Positions 18,547 to 29,164 of a DNA stretch of 64,000 nucleotides are shown here, one piece after another; position 1 is the first letter of the stretch, and each line of letters starts with the position of its first letter. The notes below the pieces were generated by a model. It had not been told where the DNA came from and made no database searches. It saw only the letters and a list, made by a program, of their open reading frames with translations. Position numbers and translations under genes: made by a program. Source of the DNA: Bacillus sp. 123MFChir2 (GTDB taxonomy: Bacteria > Bacillota > Bacilli > Bacillales > Bacillaceae_G); assembly GCF_000383235.1 (NCBI RefSeq), contig NZ_KB910946.1:1-64000 (forward strand), written 5' to 3'.

Positions 18547-20439
18547 TTACGCCCTTTTTTGTTTTAATGGAATCATTGTACAAATACGTTCAACAACAGC
18601 TTCTGTTGTTAAACCAATTTCTTCAAGAAGCTTAGAGACACTACCATGTTCAATGAAATGATCTGGAATACCCATACTCTCAATTAGCGCGTTATGATAT
18701 CCATGTTCACTAGCAAACTCTAACACACCAGAACCAAATCCTCCAATTAAACACGCCTCTTCAATTGTTAAAATCGGCATATTCTTTCCTAATAGCTCAT
18801 GCAAGTATGCTTCGTCCATTGGCTTAATAAAACGAGCATTTACAACCTTTACAGAAATCCCTTTCTTCTCAAGTGACTCTGCCGCTTCCATTGCCATCGG
18901 AATTGTCGTACCAAATGTTAGAATCACCGCTTGTGATCCTTCGCGAAGTGTTTCCCATGTACCGATTGGAATTTCTTTAAACTCTTCATCCATAGACACA
19001 CCAAGTCCATTTCCACGTGCGTAACGAAGCGCAATTGGTCCATCTTCGTAGTTGATTGCTGTATATACCATATGTTGACCTTCATTTTCATCTTTCGGCA
19101 TCATCAATACAATATTGGGAAGATGACGTAAAAATGCAATATCAAATATACCTTGATGCGTTTCTCCATCAGCTCCTACTAATCCGGCCCTGTCAATCCC
19201 GAAAAAGACATTTAAATTCTGGCGACATACGTCGTGAACAACTTGATCATAAGCGCGTTGTAAAAATGTAGAATAAATCGCTAAAAATGGCTTCATGCCT
19301 TGCGTTGCTAAACCAGCTGCCATTGTTACTGCATGCTGTTCAGCAATCCCTACATCAAACATACGATTCGGAAATTCTTTTGCAAATTTTTCAAGCTTTG
19401 ATCCAACCGGCATTGCTGGTGTCACAGCTACGATACGTTGATCATTCTTCGCTAATTTACGAACTGCCTCACTAACAACTGAACTCCATGCCGGTGCAGC
19501 TTCTTTTGGCTTCACGAAATCACCAGACTCAATTTTGTACGGTCCTGTACCATGCCAAGTTCCAATTACATCACTTTCAGCTGGCTTATAGCCTTTTCCT
19601 TTTTTCGTAATGACATGAACAAGAACAGGGCCCTTCGTTTTCTTGGCATATTGAAGATTTTCAAATAAACCTTCATAATCATGCCCATCAACAGGTCCTA
19701 AATATGTGAAGCCTAACTCTTCAAAAAACACACCCGAAACGAGTAAATATTTCAAGCTATCTTTTACTTTTTCGGCAGTTGCAGCTACTTTACCACCGAC
19801 AGCTGGAATTTTCTTCAATAAATATTCTAATTCATCTTTTACCCATTGATATTTCCCTGCTGTACGTAAACGTCCAAGCACGTTATGCAATGCACCAACG
19901 TTTGGTGCAATCGACATTTCATTATCATTTAAGATAACCGTCATATCTGTTTGTTCATGTCCAATATGATTAAGTGCTTCAAGCGCCATACCACCCGTTA
20001 ATGCACCATCACCAATAATAGGAACAATGTATTCCTTCGTTTTCTTTAAATCACGAGCAAGCGCCATTCCCATGGCAGCAGATAAGGAAGTAGAGCTATG
20101 TCCCGTTTCCCATACATCATGTTCACTTTCACAACGCTTCGGAAAACCACATAAACCCTTATATTGTCTTAATGTTCCAAATTCCTTTGCACGCCCCGTT
20201 AAAATTTTATGTACATAGGATTGATGTCCTACATCCCATAAAAACTTATCTCTTGGACTATCGAATACTTTATGCAAAGCAATTGTGAGTTCTACTACAC
20301 CTAGATTTGGAGCAATATGTCCACCTGTTTGAGAGAGCTCTTCAATTAAAAACTTTCGAATATCTTCGCTTAACGCTTCTAGCTCGCTTATAGACATACC
20401 CTTCAAAAAACTAGGATTTTGAATTTGCGTCAGATCCAC
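18547..20439 (-). CDS. dxs: 1-deoxy-D-xylulose-5-phosphate synthase
   Basis: Thiamine-dependent first step of the MEP isoprenoid pathway (pyruvate plus glyceraldehyde-3-phosphate). The protein has the N-terminal [16 protein letters not shown] motif, the TPP-binding [17 protein letters not shown]...NDNEMSI, and transketolase-type pyrimidine and C-terminal domains ([25 protein letters not shown]). I start at GTG 20439 ([14 protein letters not shown], 630 aa), the usual length; the frame is open to 20448. Ribosome site is weak. IspA lies upstream across a repeat. Confidence 0.95.
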   Translation of the reverse strand: MDLTQIQNPSFLKGMSISELEALSEDIRKFLIEELSQTGGHIAPNLGVVELTIALHKVFDSPRDKFLWDVGHQSYVHKILTGRAKEFGTLRQYKGLCGFPKRCESEHDVWETGHSSTSLSAAMGMALARDLKKTKEYIVPIIGDGALTGGMALEALNHIGHEQTDMTVILNDNEMSIAPNVGALHNVLGRLRTAGKYQWVKDELEYLLKKIPAVGGKVAATAEKVKDSLKYLLVSGVFFEELGFTYLGPVDGHDYEGLFENLQYAKKTKGPVLVHVITKKGKGYKPAESDVIGTWHGTGPYKIESGDFVKPKEAAPAWSSVVSEAVRKLAKNDQRIVAVTPAMPVGSKLEKFAKEFPNRMFDVGIAEQHAVTMAAGLATQGMKPFLAIYSTFLQRAYDQVVHDVCRQNLNVFFGIDRAGLVGADGETHQGIFDIAFLRHLPNIVLMMPKDENEGQHMVYTAINYEDGPIALRYARGNGLGVSMDEEFKEIPIGTWETLREGSQAVILTFGTTIPMAMEAAESLEKKGISVKVVNARFIKPMDEAYLHELLGKNMPILTIEEACLIGGFGSGVLEFASEHGYHNALIESMGIPDHFIEHGSVSKLLEEIGLTTEAVVERICTMIPLKQKRA

Positions 20440-20546
20440 CAGGATCACTCACTTTCGTTTCATAATCTGTCATCATATCAACTATTATACATCCGTAAAA
20501 TATAGTTGCATTTAATTGTATTACAAAAATCAAGCATATTCTTTAT

Positions 20547-20652
20547 TTTATCCCGCATTAACGGGCAGTAAGACCCCCACATCAAGATTGAGAGAGAAGC
20601 GAAGAAGATAAGTGGGGGATAAAGCCCCCCACTGATGGAAGTTTCACTTTAT
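20547..20652 (-). repeat. Family B repeat (complete copy) between ispA and dxs
   Basis: Read on the minus strand it runs from ATAAAGTGAAACTTCCATCA, through a GGGGGG...CCCCCC hairpin and a CTTCGCTTCTCTCTC segment, to TACTGCCCGTTAATGCGGGATAAA in two pieces. About 106 bp, nearly the same as the copy at 60.8 kb. The surrounding 20440-20795 stretch holds no gene that I can see; it contains the dxs leader and this repeat only. Confidence 0.8.
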
Positions 20653-20795
20653 ACGATGAAAAAAGAGCCGCTAACACAAAGTGATAACGGCAATGTAATC
20701 TACGTATATTTTTGCCAAAAAAAGAAAAGAAAAACCTTTGTTTACATTTATACCATAAAATCCTGAATGGCTCAACAAATGAAAACATTCTTATA

Positions 20796-21689
20796 CTAGT
20801 GGTTGCGCTTTGCAATTAGATCACAAATTACTAACAAATATTCATCTTGTAATTGTAAAGAAGAAATAGCTTCTTTCGCTTTCGTAATGGTTTCTTCTAA
20901 AATTCGCTTCGCTTCCTCTACTGTAAATAACGTTGTATATGTACTTTTTTCATTTGTCATATCGCTTCCGACCGGTTTCCCAATCTCTTCTTCTATTCCT
21001 TCTACATCTAGAATATCATCACGAATTTGAAAAGCAAGTCCGACATACTTCGCAAAGGCAAGTAGTTTTTCTTGTTGCATAGCCGTAGCTCCTGATAATA
21101 ACGCGCCAGCTAATACGGCAAATTCTAATAAACGTCCAGTTTTATTCTTATGAATATATTCTAACTCATGAAGGTTTAATCGCTTTCCTTCCGCTTCCAT
21201 ATCCGCAACTTGTCCACCAACCATTCCTTCTGGCCCTGCTGCTTTAGCGAGTTCTAGCGCGATGCGTAGTTTTGTTTCGGAAGTAATTTCTTTATTGTCT
21301 TGTTCTGTTACAACTTGGAATGCATATGTTAACAACCCGTCACCAGCTAGTACTGCCATTGCCTCACCAAACACTTTATGATTTGTTGGTTTCCCGCGGC
21401 GTAAGTCATCATCATCCATACAAGGTAAATCATCATGAATTAAAGAATATGTATGAATCATTTCTAATGCGCAAGCTGTACCTATCCCTAATTCTCTATC
21501 TTTTCCAAACGCTTGCAACGTCGCAAATAAAAGTAACGGACGGAGACGCTTTCCGCCCGCTTCTAATGAATACACCATCGCCTCGCGAAGTACCCTTGGA
21601 CATTGCAGGGCGCTTGCATAACGCACAAGATTTTCTTCTACTAATGCTTTACTTTCTTTCATAAAAGCATCAAAAGTTAAATGCGTCAT
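20796..21689 (-). CDS. ispA: Farnesyl diphosphate (polyprenyl) synthase
   Basis: Head-to-tail prenyltransferase making farnesyl (or geranyl) diphosphate for undecaprenol, quinones and haem side chains. The 297-residue protein carries GGKRLRPLL, the first Asp-rich motif [14 protein letters not shown] and the second one [12 protein letters not shown]. Its ATG overlaps the xseB stop by 4 bp (ATGA), showing translational coupling in xseA-xseB-ispA. Confidence 0.94.
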   Translation of the reverse strand: MTHLTFDAFMKESKALVEENLVRYASALQCPRVLREAMVYSLEAGGKRLRPLLLFATLQAFGKDRELGIGTACALEMIHTYSLIHDDLPCMDDDDLRRGKPTNHKVFGEAMAVLAGDGLLTYAFQVVTEQDNKEITSETKLRIALELAKAAGPEGMVGGQVADMEAEGKRLNLHELEYIHKNKTGRLLEFAVLAGALLSGATAMQQEKLLAFAKYVGLAFQIRDDILDVEGIEEEIGKPVGSDMTNEKSTYTTLFTVEEAKRILEETITKAKEAISSLQLQDEYLLVICDLIAKRNH

Positions 21690-21919
21690 TCCACTTCCTC
21701 TCCTAAAGTAGAAAACGGACGAAGTTCACCATTTTCACCAAGTATGACAGCCATTTGTTCTTGTACATCTTTTAATTTTTCATCGCACAGTTTAGAAAGT
21801 TCCATACCTTCTTTGAAATACGAAATTGCTTCTTCAAGCGGAACATCACCTTGTTCGAGCTTGGAAACAATTTGTTCAAGCTTGGCAATCGCAGATTCAA
21901 AGCTCACTTTATTTTCCAT
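21686..21919 (-). CDS. xseB: Exodeoxyribonuclease VII small subunit
   Basis: A 77-residue helical protein with [25 protein letters not shown] ([12 protein letters not shown] and [12 protein letters not shown] pieces) typical of XseB. It overlaps xseA by 11 bp and ispA by 4 bp. With XseA it forms exonuclease VII, which degrades single-stranded DNA. Confidence 0.95.
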   Translation of the reverse strand: MENKVSFESAIAKLEQIVSKLEQGDVPLEEAISYFKEGMELSKLCDEKLKDVQEQMAVILGENGELRPFSTLGEEVE

Positions 21920-23267
21920 CTCCTAGTTCACGCTCCTCTATTCCCCATACATTACAGTCTAGTACACCATCTTGAATATGCACTGTAATTTCATCTCCAA
22001 GCCCAATTTCTTTTATGCTTTTTAGCACCTGTTTCTCATTATTATAAACAAGACCGTAGCCTCGCATCATCACTCTAAGCGGACTTAACGTTTCTAATTT
22101 CTCTATCGCTCTTGTAAAAGCAAACTCTTTTCCTTGCAATAGAGACTGCATTTCACGTTGCAATTGCTTTTGCAATGTATCTAACGTAAGCTTCGTTTGT
22201 TCAATTTTTTGCGTGGGATGATGCTTCCCTAAATAAAATGACAATTGTTGAAGTTGATTCGTCTTCTTTTCTATGTATCGCTCTTTCATTTGTATCAACT
22301 TATCAATTGTACGATCCAATTGTTCTTCCTTTTGCTCATACAATTGCTTTGGATAGCGAAACGCATATGATTTTTGCAGTGCTTGCAAACGCTCCTGTTT
22401 AGAGTTCAACATCTCACGCATCACTCGCGTCAATCGAAGTGTACGCTGCCTCACTTTTTCTTCTAATTCAAGAATGTGAGGAACTGCCAATTCAGCTGCC
22501 GCTGTTGGCGTTGGAGCTCTTAAGTCCGCAACAAAATCTGCAATTGTAAAATCCGTTTCATGTCCTACAGCAGAAATAATTGGGATTTGACTCGCAAAAA
22601 TTGCCCGGGCTACTGTTTCTTCATTAAACGCCCACAGTTCTTCTATTGAGCCTCCGCCGCGCCCAACAATTAACACATCGATAGCATGCATTTCATTCGC
22701 CTTTTCAATAGCTTGTACAATTGAGGGAGCTGCAAACTCTCCTTGTACTAAAACCGGAAATACAATTACTTTTCCGATTGGATAACGACGGGAAATTGTT
22801 GTCATAATATCCCGAATTGCTGCACCCGTTGGTGAGGTTATCACACCAATTGTTGTTGGATAAGTAGGAATTATTTGTTTGTATACTTGTGAAAACAACC
22901 CTTCTTCTTCTAAACGAGCCTTTAATTGCTCATACGCTAAATGCAGATTCCCTACTCCATCTGGCTGCATATCTTGAATATAGATTTGGTATGAACCACT
23001 TGCTTCATAAACAGAGATTTTCCCTTTTACAAGCACTTTCATCCCGTCTTCTGGTCTGAACTTTATATTACGATTATGACTCGCAAACATGACCGCAGCA
23101 ATTCTTGCATTTTCATCTTTTAATGTGAAATACATATGACCACGGCTATGATATTTAAAATTTGAAATTTCTCCTTTTAACCAAACAGACTGCAAGTGAG
23201 GGTCATACTCTATTTTAGTTTTCATATAACGAGTTAACGCTGTAACGGTTAAATATTGCTTTTCCAT
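21909..23267 (-). CDS. xseA: Exodeoxyribonuclease VII large subunit
   Basis: Catalytic subunit of exonuclease VII. An N-terminal OB-fold ([35 protein letters not shown] in pieces) is followed by the catalytic domain ([40 protein letters not shown]) and a long coiled-coil C-terminus. ATG 23267 follows GAGGAGAGAGAG; the frame is open to 23294, where it would abut folD. 452 residues is the standard size. Confidence 0.95.
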   Translation of the reverse strand: MEKQYLTVTALTRYMKTKIEYDPHLQSVWLKGEISNFKYHSRGHMYFTLKDENARIAAVMFASHNRNIKFRPEDGMKVLVKGKISVYEASGSYQIYIQDMQPDGVGNLHLAYEQLKARLEEEGLFSQVYKQIIPTYPTTIGVITSPTGAAIRDIMTTISRRYPIGKVIVFPVLVQGEFAAPSIVQAIEKANEMHAIDVLIVGRGGGSIEELWAFNEETVARAIFASQIPIISAVGHETDFTIADFVADLRAPTPTAAAELAVPHILELEEKVRQRTLRLTRVMREMLNSKQERLQALQKSYAFRYPKQLYEQKEEQLDRTIDKLIQMKERYIEKKTNQLQQLSFYLGKHHPTQKIEQTKLTLDTLQKQLQREMQSLLQGKEFAFTRAIEKLETLSPLRVMMRGYGLVYNNEKQVLKSIKEIGLGDEITVHIQDGVLDCNVWGIEERELGDGK

Positions 23268-23293
23268 CTCTCTCTCCTCATAGCCGCCATGCA

Positions 23294-24154
23294 TTACTTA
23301 CAAACAACACCTGTGCGCTGTGCAGATAATACTGTATTTTCTAATAGCATTGTAATCGTCATTGGGCCGACGCCTTTTGGTACTGGTGTAATGTGACTTG
23401 CAACGTTTAAAACATCGTCAAAATCAACATCACCGCACAGTTTCCCTGTTTCTAAACGGTTTACTCCGACATCAATTACAACTGCGCCTTCTTTTACGTA
23501 ATCAGCTGTTACCATTTTCGCTCTTCCAACTGCAACAATTAAAATATCCGCTAATTTCGTTACTTCTTTTATATTCGCTGTTTTTGAATGACAATACGTT
23601 ACTGTTGCATTCTCATTTAAAAACAGTTGTCCTACTGGTTTTCCAACAATATTACTTCGTCCAATAACAACAACGTGTTTCCCTGTAATATCAAGGTTTG
23701 TTTCTTTTACTAATTCTAAAATACCATGCGGTGTACATGGAAGGAACGTATCTTGTCCTGTCATCATACGACCAATACTGATTGGGTGGAAACCGTCCAC
23801 ATCTTTCTCTGGAGAAATTTTTTCAATGATAGCTTTCTCTTCAATATGGTTTGGCAACGGTAATTGCACTAAAATACCATGAATACGATCATCATTATTT
23901 AAACGGTCAATTTCCGCTAATAAACGATCTTGTGTAATGGAATCTGGAAATGTAATTAACTCAGAATAAATCCCAACTTGTTCGCAGCCTTTTTCTTTCC
24001 CCTTCACATACGAATGAGAAGCCGGATCGTCCCCGACTAAAATAACAGCTAACCCTGGTACAATTCCTTGTTTTTTTAGTTCTGCAACTTTTTCTTTTAA
24101 CTGCGCTCTCTTTTTCTCTGCTACTTCATTTCCTTTGATGATTACTGCTACCAT
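23294..24154 (-). CDS. folD: FolD, methylene-tetrahydrofolate dehydrogenase/cyclohydrolase
   Basis: Bifunctional C1-folate enzyme interconverting methylene-, methenyl- and formyl-THF. The 286-residue protein has [19 protein letters not shown] with the catalytic Lys, [19 protein letters not shown] and the NADP site [14 protein letters not shown]. It heads the folD-xseA-xseB-ispA group after a repeat-bearing gap behind nusB. Confidence 0.96.
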   Translation of the reverse strand: MVAVIIKGNEVAEKKRAQLKEKVAELKKQGIVPGLAVILVGDDPASHSYVKGKEKGCEQVGIYSELITFPDSITQDRLLAEIDRLNNDDRIHGILVQLPLPNHIEEKAIIEKISPEKDVDGFHPISIGRMMTGQDTFLPCTPHGILELVKETNLDITGKHVVVIGRSNIVGKPVGQLFLNENATVTYCHSKTANIKEVTKLADILIVAVGRAKMVTADYVKEGAVVIDVGVNRLETGKLCGDVDFDDVLNVASHITPVPKGVGPMTITMLLENTVLSAQRTGVVCK

Positions 24155-24188
24155 ATCAAAATTCCCCCTTTAAAAATGACAAAGCTAC

Positions 24189-24275
24189 TATTTCTCCCGC
24201 TCTAACGGGCAGTATAGCTTTCACATTCACATTCTAAAAATGAAAGGATAAAGATGAAAGATAACTGCCCGTAAA
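24189..24275 (-). repeat. Degenerate family B repeat between nusB and folD
   Basis: CTCCCGCTCTAACGGGCAGTA at 24186-24206 is the closing module of family B in minus orientation, and an ACTGCCCG recurs at 24264. The middle is a different A/T-rich sequence (ATGAAAGGATAAAGATGAAAG). The opening GTGAAACTTCC module is missing, so this is a derivative copy. Confidence 0.55.
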
Positions 24276-24276
24276 A

Positions 24277-24328
24277 GCTTGATCGGTAAGAACTTTCTTA
24301 AGCTAAGATGAAGCTTCCCCGATCAAGA
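24277..24328 (-). terminator. Possible nusB terminator
   Basis: CTTGATCGG and CCGATCAAG form a 9-bp stem around a 32-nt loop, followed on the minus strand by CTTTTA. It lies directly after the nusB stop. Confidence 0.45.
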
Positions 24329-24333
24329 AAGTC

Positions 24334-24717
24334 TTACTGTATGCTAGATAAAACGCCGTTAATAAAACGACGAGATTCCTCATCCCCATATGCTTTTGCA
24401 ATTTCAATTGCTTCATTGATAGTTACGTTTTGCGGAATATCTTCCATGTATTTCATTTCATACACAGCAATTCGTAAAATACTGCGATCAACAATACTGA
24501 TACGTTCTAATTTCCATTTTTTTAAATTTTGACGAATGAGCTCATCAATCGCTTCTTTATGCTCCACACATCCGCAGACAAGCGCTTCTAAAAATTCATT
24601 TGTATTTTCGCCTTCTTCAAGTGTGTTTTCTACTGCTACTTTCGGATTGTAGTCTCCGGTAATATCCATCTGATAGAGTGCTTGCATCGCTCTTTCTCTA
24701 GCCGTCCTACGTTTCAT
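24334..24717 (-). CDS. nusB: Transcription antitermination factor NusB
   Basis: A 127-residue all-helical RNA-binding protein that works with NusE (S10) on boxA of rRNA transcripts. It opens [18 protein letters not shown] and ends with the conserved [23 protein letters not shown] ([20 protein letters not shown]). It has its own upstream A/T-rich leader. Confidence 0.95.
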   Translation of the reverse strand: MKRRTARERAMQALYQMDITGDYNPKVAVENTLEEGENTNEFLEALVCGCVEHKEAIDELIRQNLKKWKLERISIVDRSILRIAVYEMKYMEDIPQNVTINEAIEIAKAYGDEESRRFINGVLSSIQ

Positions 24718-25086
24718 TGTAACTCTCCTTTGTGCTTCAAGTCTTTCTTATGTTTTGTTATATTATTATAATTTATAAGCCATCGAATTACTTATTCTTT
24801 ATAATTTTTGTTCAGCTTTCAATCTTATAATACAATGATAATACCACAATTTATCGTTTCATACACGAGTTACCTAACGGAAAAATAATAAAAAGATTAA
24901 CTTCAAGTTCCATATCATACCACAATGTACGTTTTTTTCAAAAACACAAGTTCACCTTTAAAAAAATTTATTTTTTAAATAATATAATTTCTTTGTGACT
25001 ACTCAGTTACCTTTCTTTTTCCATTTAAATATAAAGAATGCAAATGATAAAAAAGGTGCCTGAATCACAAGGCACCTTTTTCAGTA
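24718..25086. other. Gene-free gap between yqhY and nusB
   Basis: The 369 bp are A/T-rich and hold no open frame I would call. They contain the nusB leader, the yqhY terminator at 25049-25081, and at 24994-25009 an isolated copy of the GTGACTACTCAGTTAC word found at one end of three family A repeats. Confidence 0.6.
25049..25081 (-). terminator. Terminator of the accBC-yqhY operon
   Basis: AAAAAAGGTGCC and GGCACCTTTTT give a perfect stem with a 10-nt loop and A/T-runs on both sides, six bases past the yqhY stop. Confidence 0.92.
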
Positions 25087-25479
25087 TTACACTGGTTCAA
25101 TTTCTGTCTTTGGTGTCTCAAATGTTACACCAACGATATGAACGTTTATTTCTTTCGGTTCAAGACCTGTCATTGTAAACAACGCTTGACGAATATTATC
25201 TTGAATGTTTTGTGCAACAACTGGAATCGCTACACCAAAGTACATTAATACATATACATCAACGATAATATCATCATTTGCTAATTCTACTTTGACGCCT
25301 TTTCCATGATTTTTCTTCCCTAACTTCTCAACAACATCTGTTGCAAAGTTACCACGCATTGCTGCCACACCTTCTACTTCAGAAGCAGCAATACCTGCAA
25401 TTACTTCAATTACTTCCGGTGCGATTTCTACTTTACCAAGAGTTGTATCTTGTCCCATGTCTAACATATGTTCAGCCAT
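25087..25479 (-). CDS. yqhY: Asp23/Gls24-family protein YqhY
   Basis: A 130-residue Asp23-family protein (GKVEIAPEVIEVIAGIAASE; VYVLMYFGVAIPVVAQNIQ in pieces). In many Firmicutes this gene sits right after accBC, and in B. subtilis YqhY has been linked to control of acetyl-CoA carboxylase. Here it follows accC by 23 bp and ends the operon. Confidence 0.92.
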   Translation of the reverse strand: MAEHMLDMGQDTTLGKVEIAPEVIEVIAGIAASEVEGVAAMRGNFATDVVEKLGKKNHGKGVKVELANDDIIVDVYVLMYFGVAIPVVAQNIQDNIRQALFTMTGLEPKEINVHIVGVTFETPKTEIEPV

Positions 25480-25502
25480 GAAAAAAACCTCCTTTAAATG
25501 TA

Positions 25503-26855
25503 TCAGTGCGCCGTTAAATCATGCTGTTCTAAAAACTTCGTATTAAATTCACCTTGTACAAATTCAGGGTGGTCAAGAAGCTGTAAATGAAACGGAATCG
25601 TCGTATGTACACCCTCAATGACGAATTCACTTAACGCTCGTTTCATTTTCGCAATTGCTTCTTCACGTGTTTTCCCATAAACAATAAGCTTCGCAACCAT
25701 CGAATCGTAATAAGGCGGAATCGTATACCCAGGATATACAGCTGAATCGACGCGAATACCGAATCCTCCTGGAGGTAAATACATTTCTACCTTTCCTGGA
25801 GATGGCATAAAGTTTTTGGCAGGGTTTTCCGCATTAATTCGGCACTCAATTGCCCAACCGTTAAATTGTACTTCTTCTTGCTGCAGTGATAACTGCTCTC
25901 CTGATGCAACACGAATTTGCTCTTTAATAAGGTCTACTCCCGTCACCATTTCAGTTACAGGATGTTCAACTTGAATTCGTGTATTCATTTCCATGAAATA
26001 GAAACTTTTCGTTTTATATTCGTAAATAAACTCAACTGTGCCAGCACCTGTATAATCTACTGCTGCTGCTGCTTTTACTGCTGCTTCTCCCATTTGTTGC
26101 CGGATAGTAGCATCTAAAGCCGGAGATGGTGACTCTTCTAACAGTTTTTGCAAACGACGCTGAATTGTACAATCACGCTCTCCCAAATGAATGACGTTAC
26201 CATGATTATCTGCCATCACTTGAATTTCTACATGACGGAAATCTTCAATATACTTTTCTAAGTATACACCAGGGTTTCCAAAAGCGGTACTTGCCTCTTG
26301 CTGTGTAATTTGAATTCCTTTTACAAGCTCTTCTTCTGTACGTGCAACGCGAATTCCCTTTCCGCCGCCGCCCGCTGTTGCTTTAATAATGACAGGATAT
26401 CCAATCTTCTCTGCAAGTGCTACTGCTTCTTCGATATTTTTAATAATGCCTTGTGAACCCGGTACAATTGGAACCCCTGCTTCCTTCATTGTATCACGTG
26501 CAACGTCTTTTGTGCCCATTTTTGAAATAGCTTCTGGGCTTGGACCGATAAAAATCAAATTACATTCACGGCAAAGCTCTGCAAAATCAGCATTTTCAGC
26601 TAAGAATCCATATCCAGGGTGAATTGCATCACAACCTGTTAATTTTGCAACGCTAATGATGTTTGTTAAGTTTAAATAACTTTCCTTTGATACAGTTGGA
26701 CCAACGCAATATGCTTCATCCGCAATTTGTACATGAAGTGCTTCTTTATCTGCTTCAGAATAAATTGCAACTGTTTCAATATTCATTTCTTTGCAAGCAC
26801 GAATAATTCGTACCGCAATTTCCCCACGATTCGCAATTAATACTTTTTTAATCAT
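25503..26855 (-). CDS. accC: Acetyl-CoA carboxylase, biotin carboxylase subunit
   Basis: ATP-grasp enzyme that carboxylates biotin on AccB in the first step of fatty acid synthesis. The 450-residue protein has the N-terminal [14 protein letters not shown], the glycine-rich ATP loop [14 protein letters not shown], the [16 protein letters not shown] segment and the catalytic [15 protein letters not shown]. It follows accB by 17 bp. Confidence 0.97.
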   Translation of the reverse strand: MIKKVLIANRGEIAVRIIRACKEMNIETVAIYSEADKEALHVQIADEAYCVGPTVSKESYLNLTNIISVAKLTGCDAIHPGYGFLAENADFAELCRECNLIFIGPSPEAISKMGTKDVARDTMKEAGVPIVPGSQGIIKNIEEAVALAEKIGYPVIIKATAGGGGKGIRVARTEEELVKGIQITQQEASTAFGNPGVYLEKYIEDFRHVEIQVMADNHGNVIHLGERDCTIQRRLQKLLEESPSPALDATIRQQMGEAAVKAAAAVDYTGAGTVEFIYEYKTKSFYFMEMNTRIQVEHPVTEMVTGVDLIKEQIRVASGEQLSLQQEEVQFNGWAIECRINAENPAKNFMPSPGKVEMYLPPGGFGIRVDSAVYPGYTIPPYYDSMVAKLIVYGKTREEAIAKMKRALSEFVIEGVHTTIPFHLQLLDHPEFVQGEFNTKFLEQHDLTAH

Positions 26856-26872
26856 GATTCCAGACTCCCTTA

Positions 26873-27355
26873 TTATGCTTTTACAAGAAATAGCGGTTGT
26901 CCATATTCAACAAGCTGACCGTTATTCACAAGAATTTCAACGATTTCTCCATTCACTTCCGCTTCAATTTCATTAAAGAGTTTCATTGCTTCTACGATAC
27001 AAACAATTTTCCCTTCTGTTACGCGATCCCCTACATTTACATATGCCGAGGCATCTGGTGATGGCGATGCATAAAACGTTCCAACCATTGGGGATGTAAT
27101 TTTAAGTAAGTTCTCATCTTGTAATACTTGTTTCTCTTCTTGCTTTGGATATTCTACTTGAGCTGGTGCAGCAACTACTTCTGGCGCTATAGCTTGTACA
27201 GGTTTCTGCACTGCCGTGGCAGGCTGGACAGCAATTACTTCATTGCCACGCTTTTTCATCTTAATTGTCGTACCATCTTTTTTGTATTCAAATTCATCAA
27301 TATTAGAATCATCAATTAGCTTAATTAACTCACGAACTTCTTGTATTTTAAACAT
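26873..27355 (-). CDS. accB: Acetyl-CoA carboxylase, biotin carboxyl carrier protein
   Basis: A 160-residue carrier with an N-terminal helix-strand region, a Pro/Ala/Val/Gln-rich linker (about 55-80) and a C-terminal biotinyl domain with [14 protein letters not shown]; the biotinylated residue is Lys125. The family usually reads AMKM; here it is AMKL, as in other Bacillus. I start at ATG 27355 behind GGAGTGGA rather than at upstream in-frame 27397. Confidence 0.96.
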   Translation of the reverse strand: MFKIQEVRELIKLIDDSNIDEFEYKKDGTTIKMKKRGNEVIAVQPATAVQKPVQAIAPEVVAAPAQVEYPKQEEKQVLQDENLLKITSPMVGTFYASPSPDASAYVNVGDRVTEGKIVCIVEAMKLFNEIEAEVNGEIVEILVNNGQLVEYGQPLFLVKA

Positions 27356-27501
27356 GTAAAATCCACTCCTATATACTTGTTTTTCCTGTTGTAACAACTC
27401 AAAACATCAGTAATAAATACCATGTACTGAATCCAGCTAGAACAGTCAATCTTAAATTCCTTCTCGCACTGTCAATGAAAAACTACTATGAAGTTTCATA
27501 C

Positions 27502-27720
27502 TATATAAATACAAATTGAAAAACCTATATATCCAAGTTAAAAAACTGACATAAAAGCCCTTTTCTTTTTAAATGGGCGAGAGCGTCTGGCTATGCGTAG
27601 AAGCAATCAAGTCCTTTTTCTGCCACATGTGATGTTTAAACAAAGAGAGAAAGTAGCAGGGTACCTTTTGCTTGGCATGGCAGTGACTTGTATGTTGGAA
27701 AATCAAAATGTATTTATATG
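27502..27720 (+). repeat. Family A MITE-like repeat, copy 1
   Basis: About 219 bp. The ends form an imperfect inverted repeat: TATATAAATACAAATTG at 27502 against CAAAATGTATTTATATG at 27704. The core reads AAATGGGCGAGAGCGTCTGG at 27571 and CTTTTTCTGCCACATG at 27613. No coding capacity. Confidence 0.8.
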
Positions 27721-27812
27721 TATATACATCTTACGATAAATATTTTTAACATTCCAATTTTATTTCTTCTGTATGATGTATGAAAATCCCTGTCAAAGTA
27801 ACAATATGCTAT

Positions 27813-27867
27813 TTTATCCCGCTATTCGTGGGCAGTAATCCCCCCACTGAGTAAAGCTTCACTTTAT
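27813..27867 (-). repeat. Family B repeat, internally deleted
   Basis: Only about 55 bp: both end modules are present (ATAAAGTGAAGCTTTACTCA and TACTGCCCACGAATAGCGGG on the minus strand) with a GGGGGG run between, but the middle is gone. Confidence 0.75.
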
Positions 27868-27954
27868 CACCTAGTAATAATACCAAGTTTCACTCGAAAT
27901 TGGCAAGACCACTTCCAAAAAAACACTCTCACCCACCTTATTACCTATAGAAAA

Positions 27955-28118
27955 ATTTTTTCATTTTCCAGCATATAGATTGCTGTCATGTGGATAGAAA
28001 TGGACCTACACCTTGCGACCTTTCTTTGTTTTAAAACTTTGCGCGTGGTAGGAAAAGCACTGACCGCTTCTATGCATAGCCAGTCCCTCAGGCCACTTAA
28101 AAAATGCTTTTCTGCCCT
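27955..28118 (-). repeat. Family A MITE-like repeat, copy 2 (tandem with copy 3)
   Basis: Minus orientation. Core words GCGCGTGGTAGGAAAAGCAC and TGACCGCTTCTATGCATAGC (28041-28080) match copy 3 and the other copies; the left part ends TTTTTCTGCCC-like at 28108. Confidence 0.75.
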
Positions 28119-28276
28119 TTTTTCAACATATAGTTCATGGCTATGCAGAACAAAACATGACCTCATCTCGTTTACTCCCTTTGTTTTAAATCTTGCGCGT
28201 GGCAGGAAAAAGCACTGACCGCTTCTATACACAGCCAGGTGCACTCGCCCCTCGAAAAAGAAAAGGGTTTTTATTT
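28119..28276 (-). repeat. Family A MITE-like repeat, copy 3
   Basis: Minus orientation, directly joined to copy 2, with GCGCGTGGCAGGAAAAAGCA and CTGACCGCTTCTATACACAG (28194-28234). The part beyond the CACTCGCCC is altered. Confidence 0.72.
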
Positions 28277-28380
28277 ATATTTTTTACTAAATACTTGAAG
28301 TTTATTTACATCCACTTCACATTCCCTTCATATTAAGATAGTATCGTAAAAATAGAATCATATACAGTGAGGTGAGGGAC

Positions 28381-28593
28381 GTGAACATTTGGCTTATTCT
28401 CTTTCTACCAGCTGTTATTATTTGGAGCGTAGCACTCTTTATACAAATGAAATGCGGAAAAAGCAATCACTTTCGTCAAGAACCGATGATTTTTCATTCA
28501 CAACAAATTTCTCCTATAAAAACCCCAGAAACAGAACTACAATTGCTAGATGAACTTCTAGCAGATAAAAAAAGCTATCGAATAAATCGATAG
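28381..28593 (+). CDS. Small single-pass membrane protein, unknown
   Basis: A 70-residue protein from GTG 28381, preceded by GAGGTGAGG. One N-terminal membrane segment (NIWLILFLPAVIIWSVALFI) is followed by a polar tail ending LLDELLADKKSYRINR. The gene ends in a terminator shared with spoIIIAH on the opposite strand. Convergent placement against the spoIIIA operon is the only context; I do not recognise the family. Confidence 0.65.
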   Translation: MNIWLILFLPAVIIWSVALFIQMKCGKSNHFRQEPMIFHSQQISPIKTPETELQLLDELLADKKSYRINR

Positions 28594-28605
28594 CTTTTTA
28601 TTTTG
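28567..28605. terminator. Shared bidirectional terminator, small gene / spoIIIAH
   Basis: AAAAAGCTATCG and CGATAGCTTTTT flank a 7-nt loop. It overlaps the 3' end of the plus-strand small gene and reaches the spoIIIAH stop at 28598. Confidence 0.88.
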
Positions 28606-29152
28606 CTATTTCATAGCGAACGTCTGCCATTAAGCCCGTCTCACTTTTTACAAGCTGTATAATTTTATTTGCTTCTTTTGCAGAAAGTTTTGTTGCTTTT
28701 ACTGTCACTTTAATATCATTTCCATCTTTACGTACAAGTGTATCTTTATAACCGCCTTCTGATTTAATTAAAGTTTCTAATAACGTTTCTTTTGTCGCTA
28801 AATCCGTCAATGCATCAAATTCATTTTTTGCTTTATTTCTCTCTTCAGCAGAAGCGTTTGTTGAGTTCATTACATCTTGCAATTTTTCTTTCACTTCACT
28901 ACGCTGATCCTCCATTTTTAAACGAAGTGCTGTGAAGCTATCATCACTAGCAGAATGACTGGTTACTTTCCCTTCTTTCTTACCTGTTTCTTTTTTACTC
29001 GTTTCCTTTTCAGAGCCTTGTTTCTCCTTCGCTCCCTCTCCTAACGATGTTGCCACTTCCCTTGTTTTATCTGGCGTCATTACATAGTAAACCGAAAGTA
29101 CAATAACCAAGCTTAACATTGTTAATAACCAAACTGTTTGTTTTTTTAACAC
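28598..29152 (-). CDS. spoIIIAH: Stage III sporulation protein AH
   Basis: Mother-cell membrane protein that meets forespore SpoIIQ to form the A-Q channel between the two cells. The 184-residue protein has one N-terminal membrane anchor (TVWLLTMLSLVIVLSVYYVM), a charged Lys/Glu/Ser linker and a C-terminal YscJ/FliF-like ring-building domain. It is shorter in the linker than the B. subtilis form. Last gene of spoIIIA. Confidence 0.93.
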   Translation of the reverse strand: MLKKQTVWLLTMLSLVIVLSVYYVMTPDKTREVATSLGEGAKEKQGSEKETSKKETGKKEGKVTSHSASDDSFTALRLKMEDQRSEVKEKLQDVMNSTNASAEERNKAKNEFDALTDLATKETLLETLIKSEGGYKDTLVRKDGNDIKVTVKATKLSAKEANKIIQLVKSETGLMADVRYEIAK

Positions 29153-29164
29153 TTTATTTCCTCC

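Larger units (their letters stand above)
27356..28380. other. 1-kb gene-free stretch full of repeats between accB and spoIIIAH
   Basis: In B. subtilis accB follows the spoIIIA operon closely. Here the space holds the accB leader, one family A repeat in plus orientation, a shortened family B repeat, and two tandem family A repeats in minus orientation. Apparent open frames in it, such as a 99-codon one at 27945-28244, run across repeat boundaries and have no ribosome site, so I see no gene. Confidence 0.7.

Noticed and set aside
20582-20815. 77-codon frame between dxs and ispA
   Set aside because: It lies within a family B repeat and is not open in the other copies.
27945-28244. 99-codon frame across two family A repeats
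   Set aside because: It crosses the tandem repeat junction, has no ribosome site, and the other copies do not keep the frame.
27356-28380. CRISPR-like repeat array
   Set aside because: Only a few long, diverged repeats in both orientations, with no regular spacers and no cas genes.
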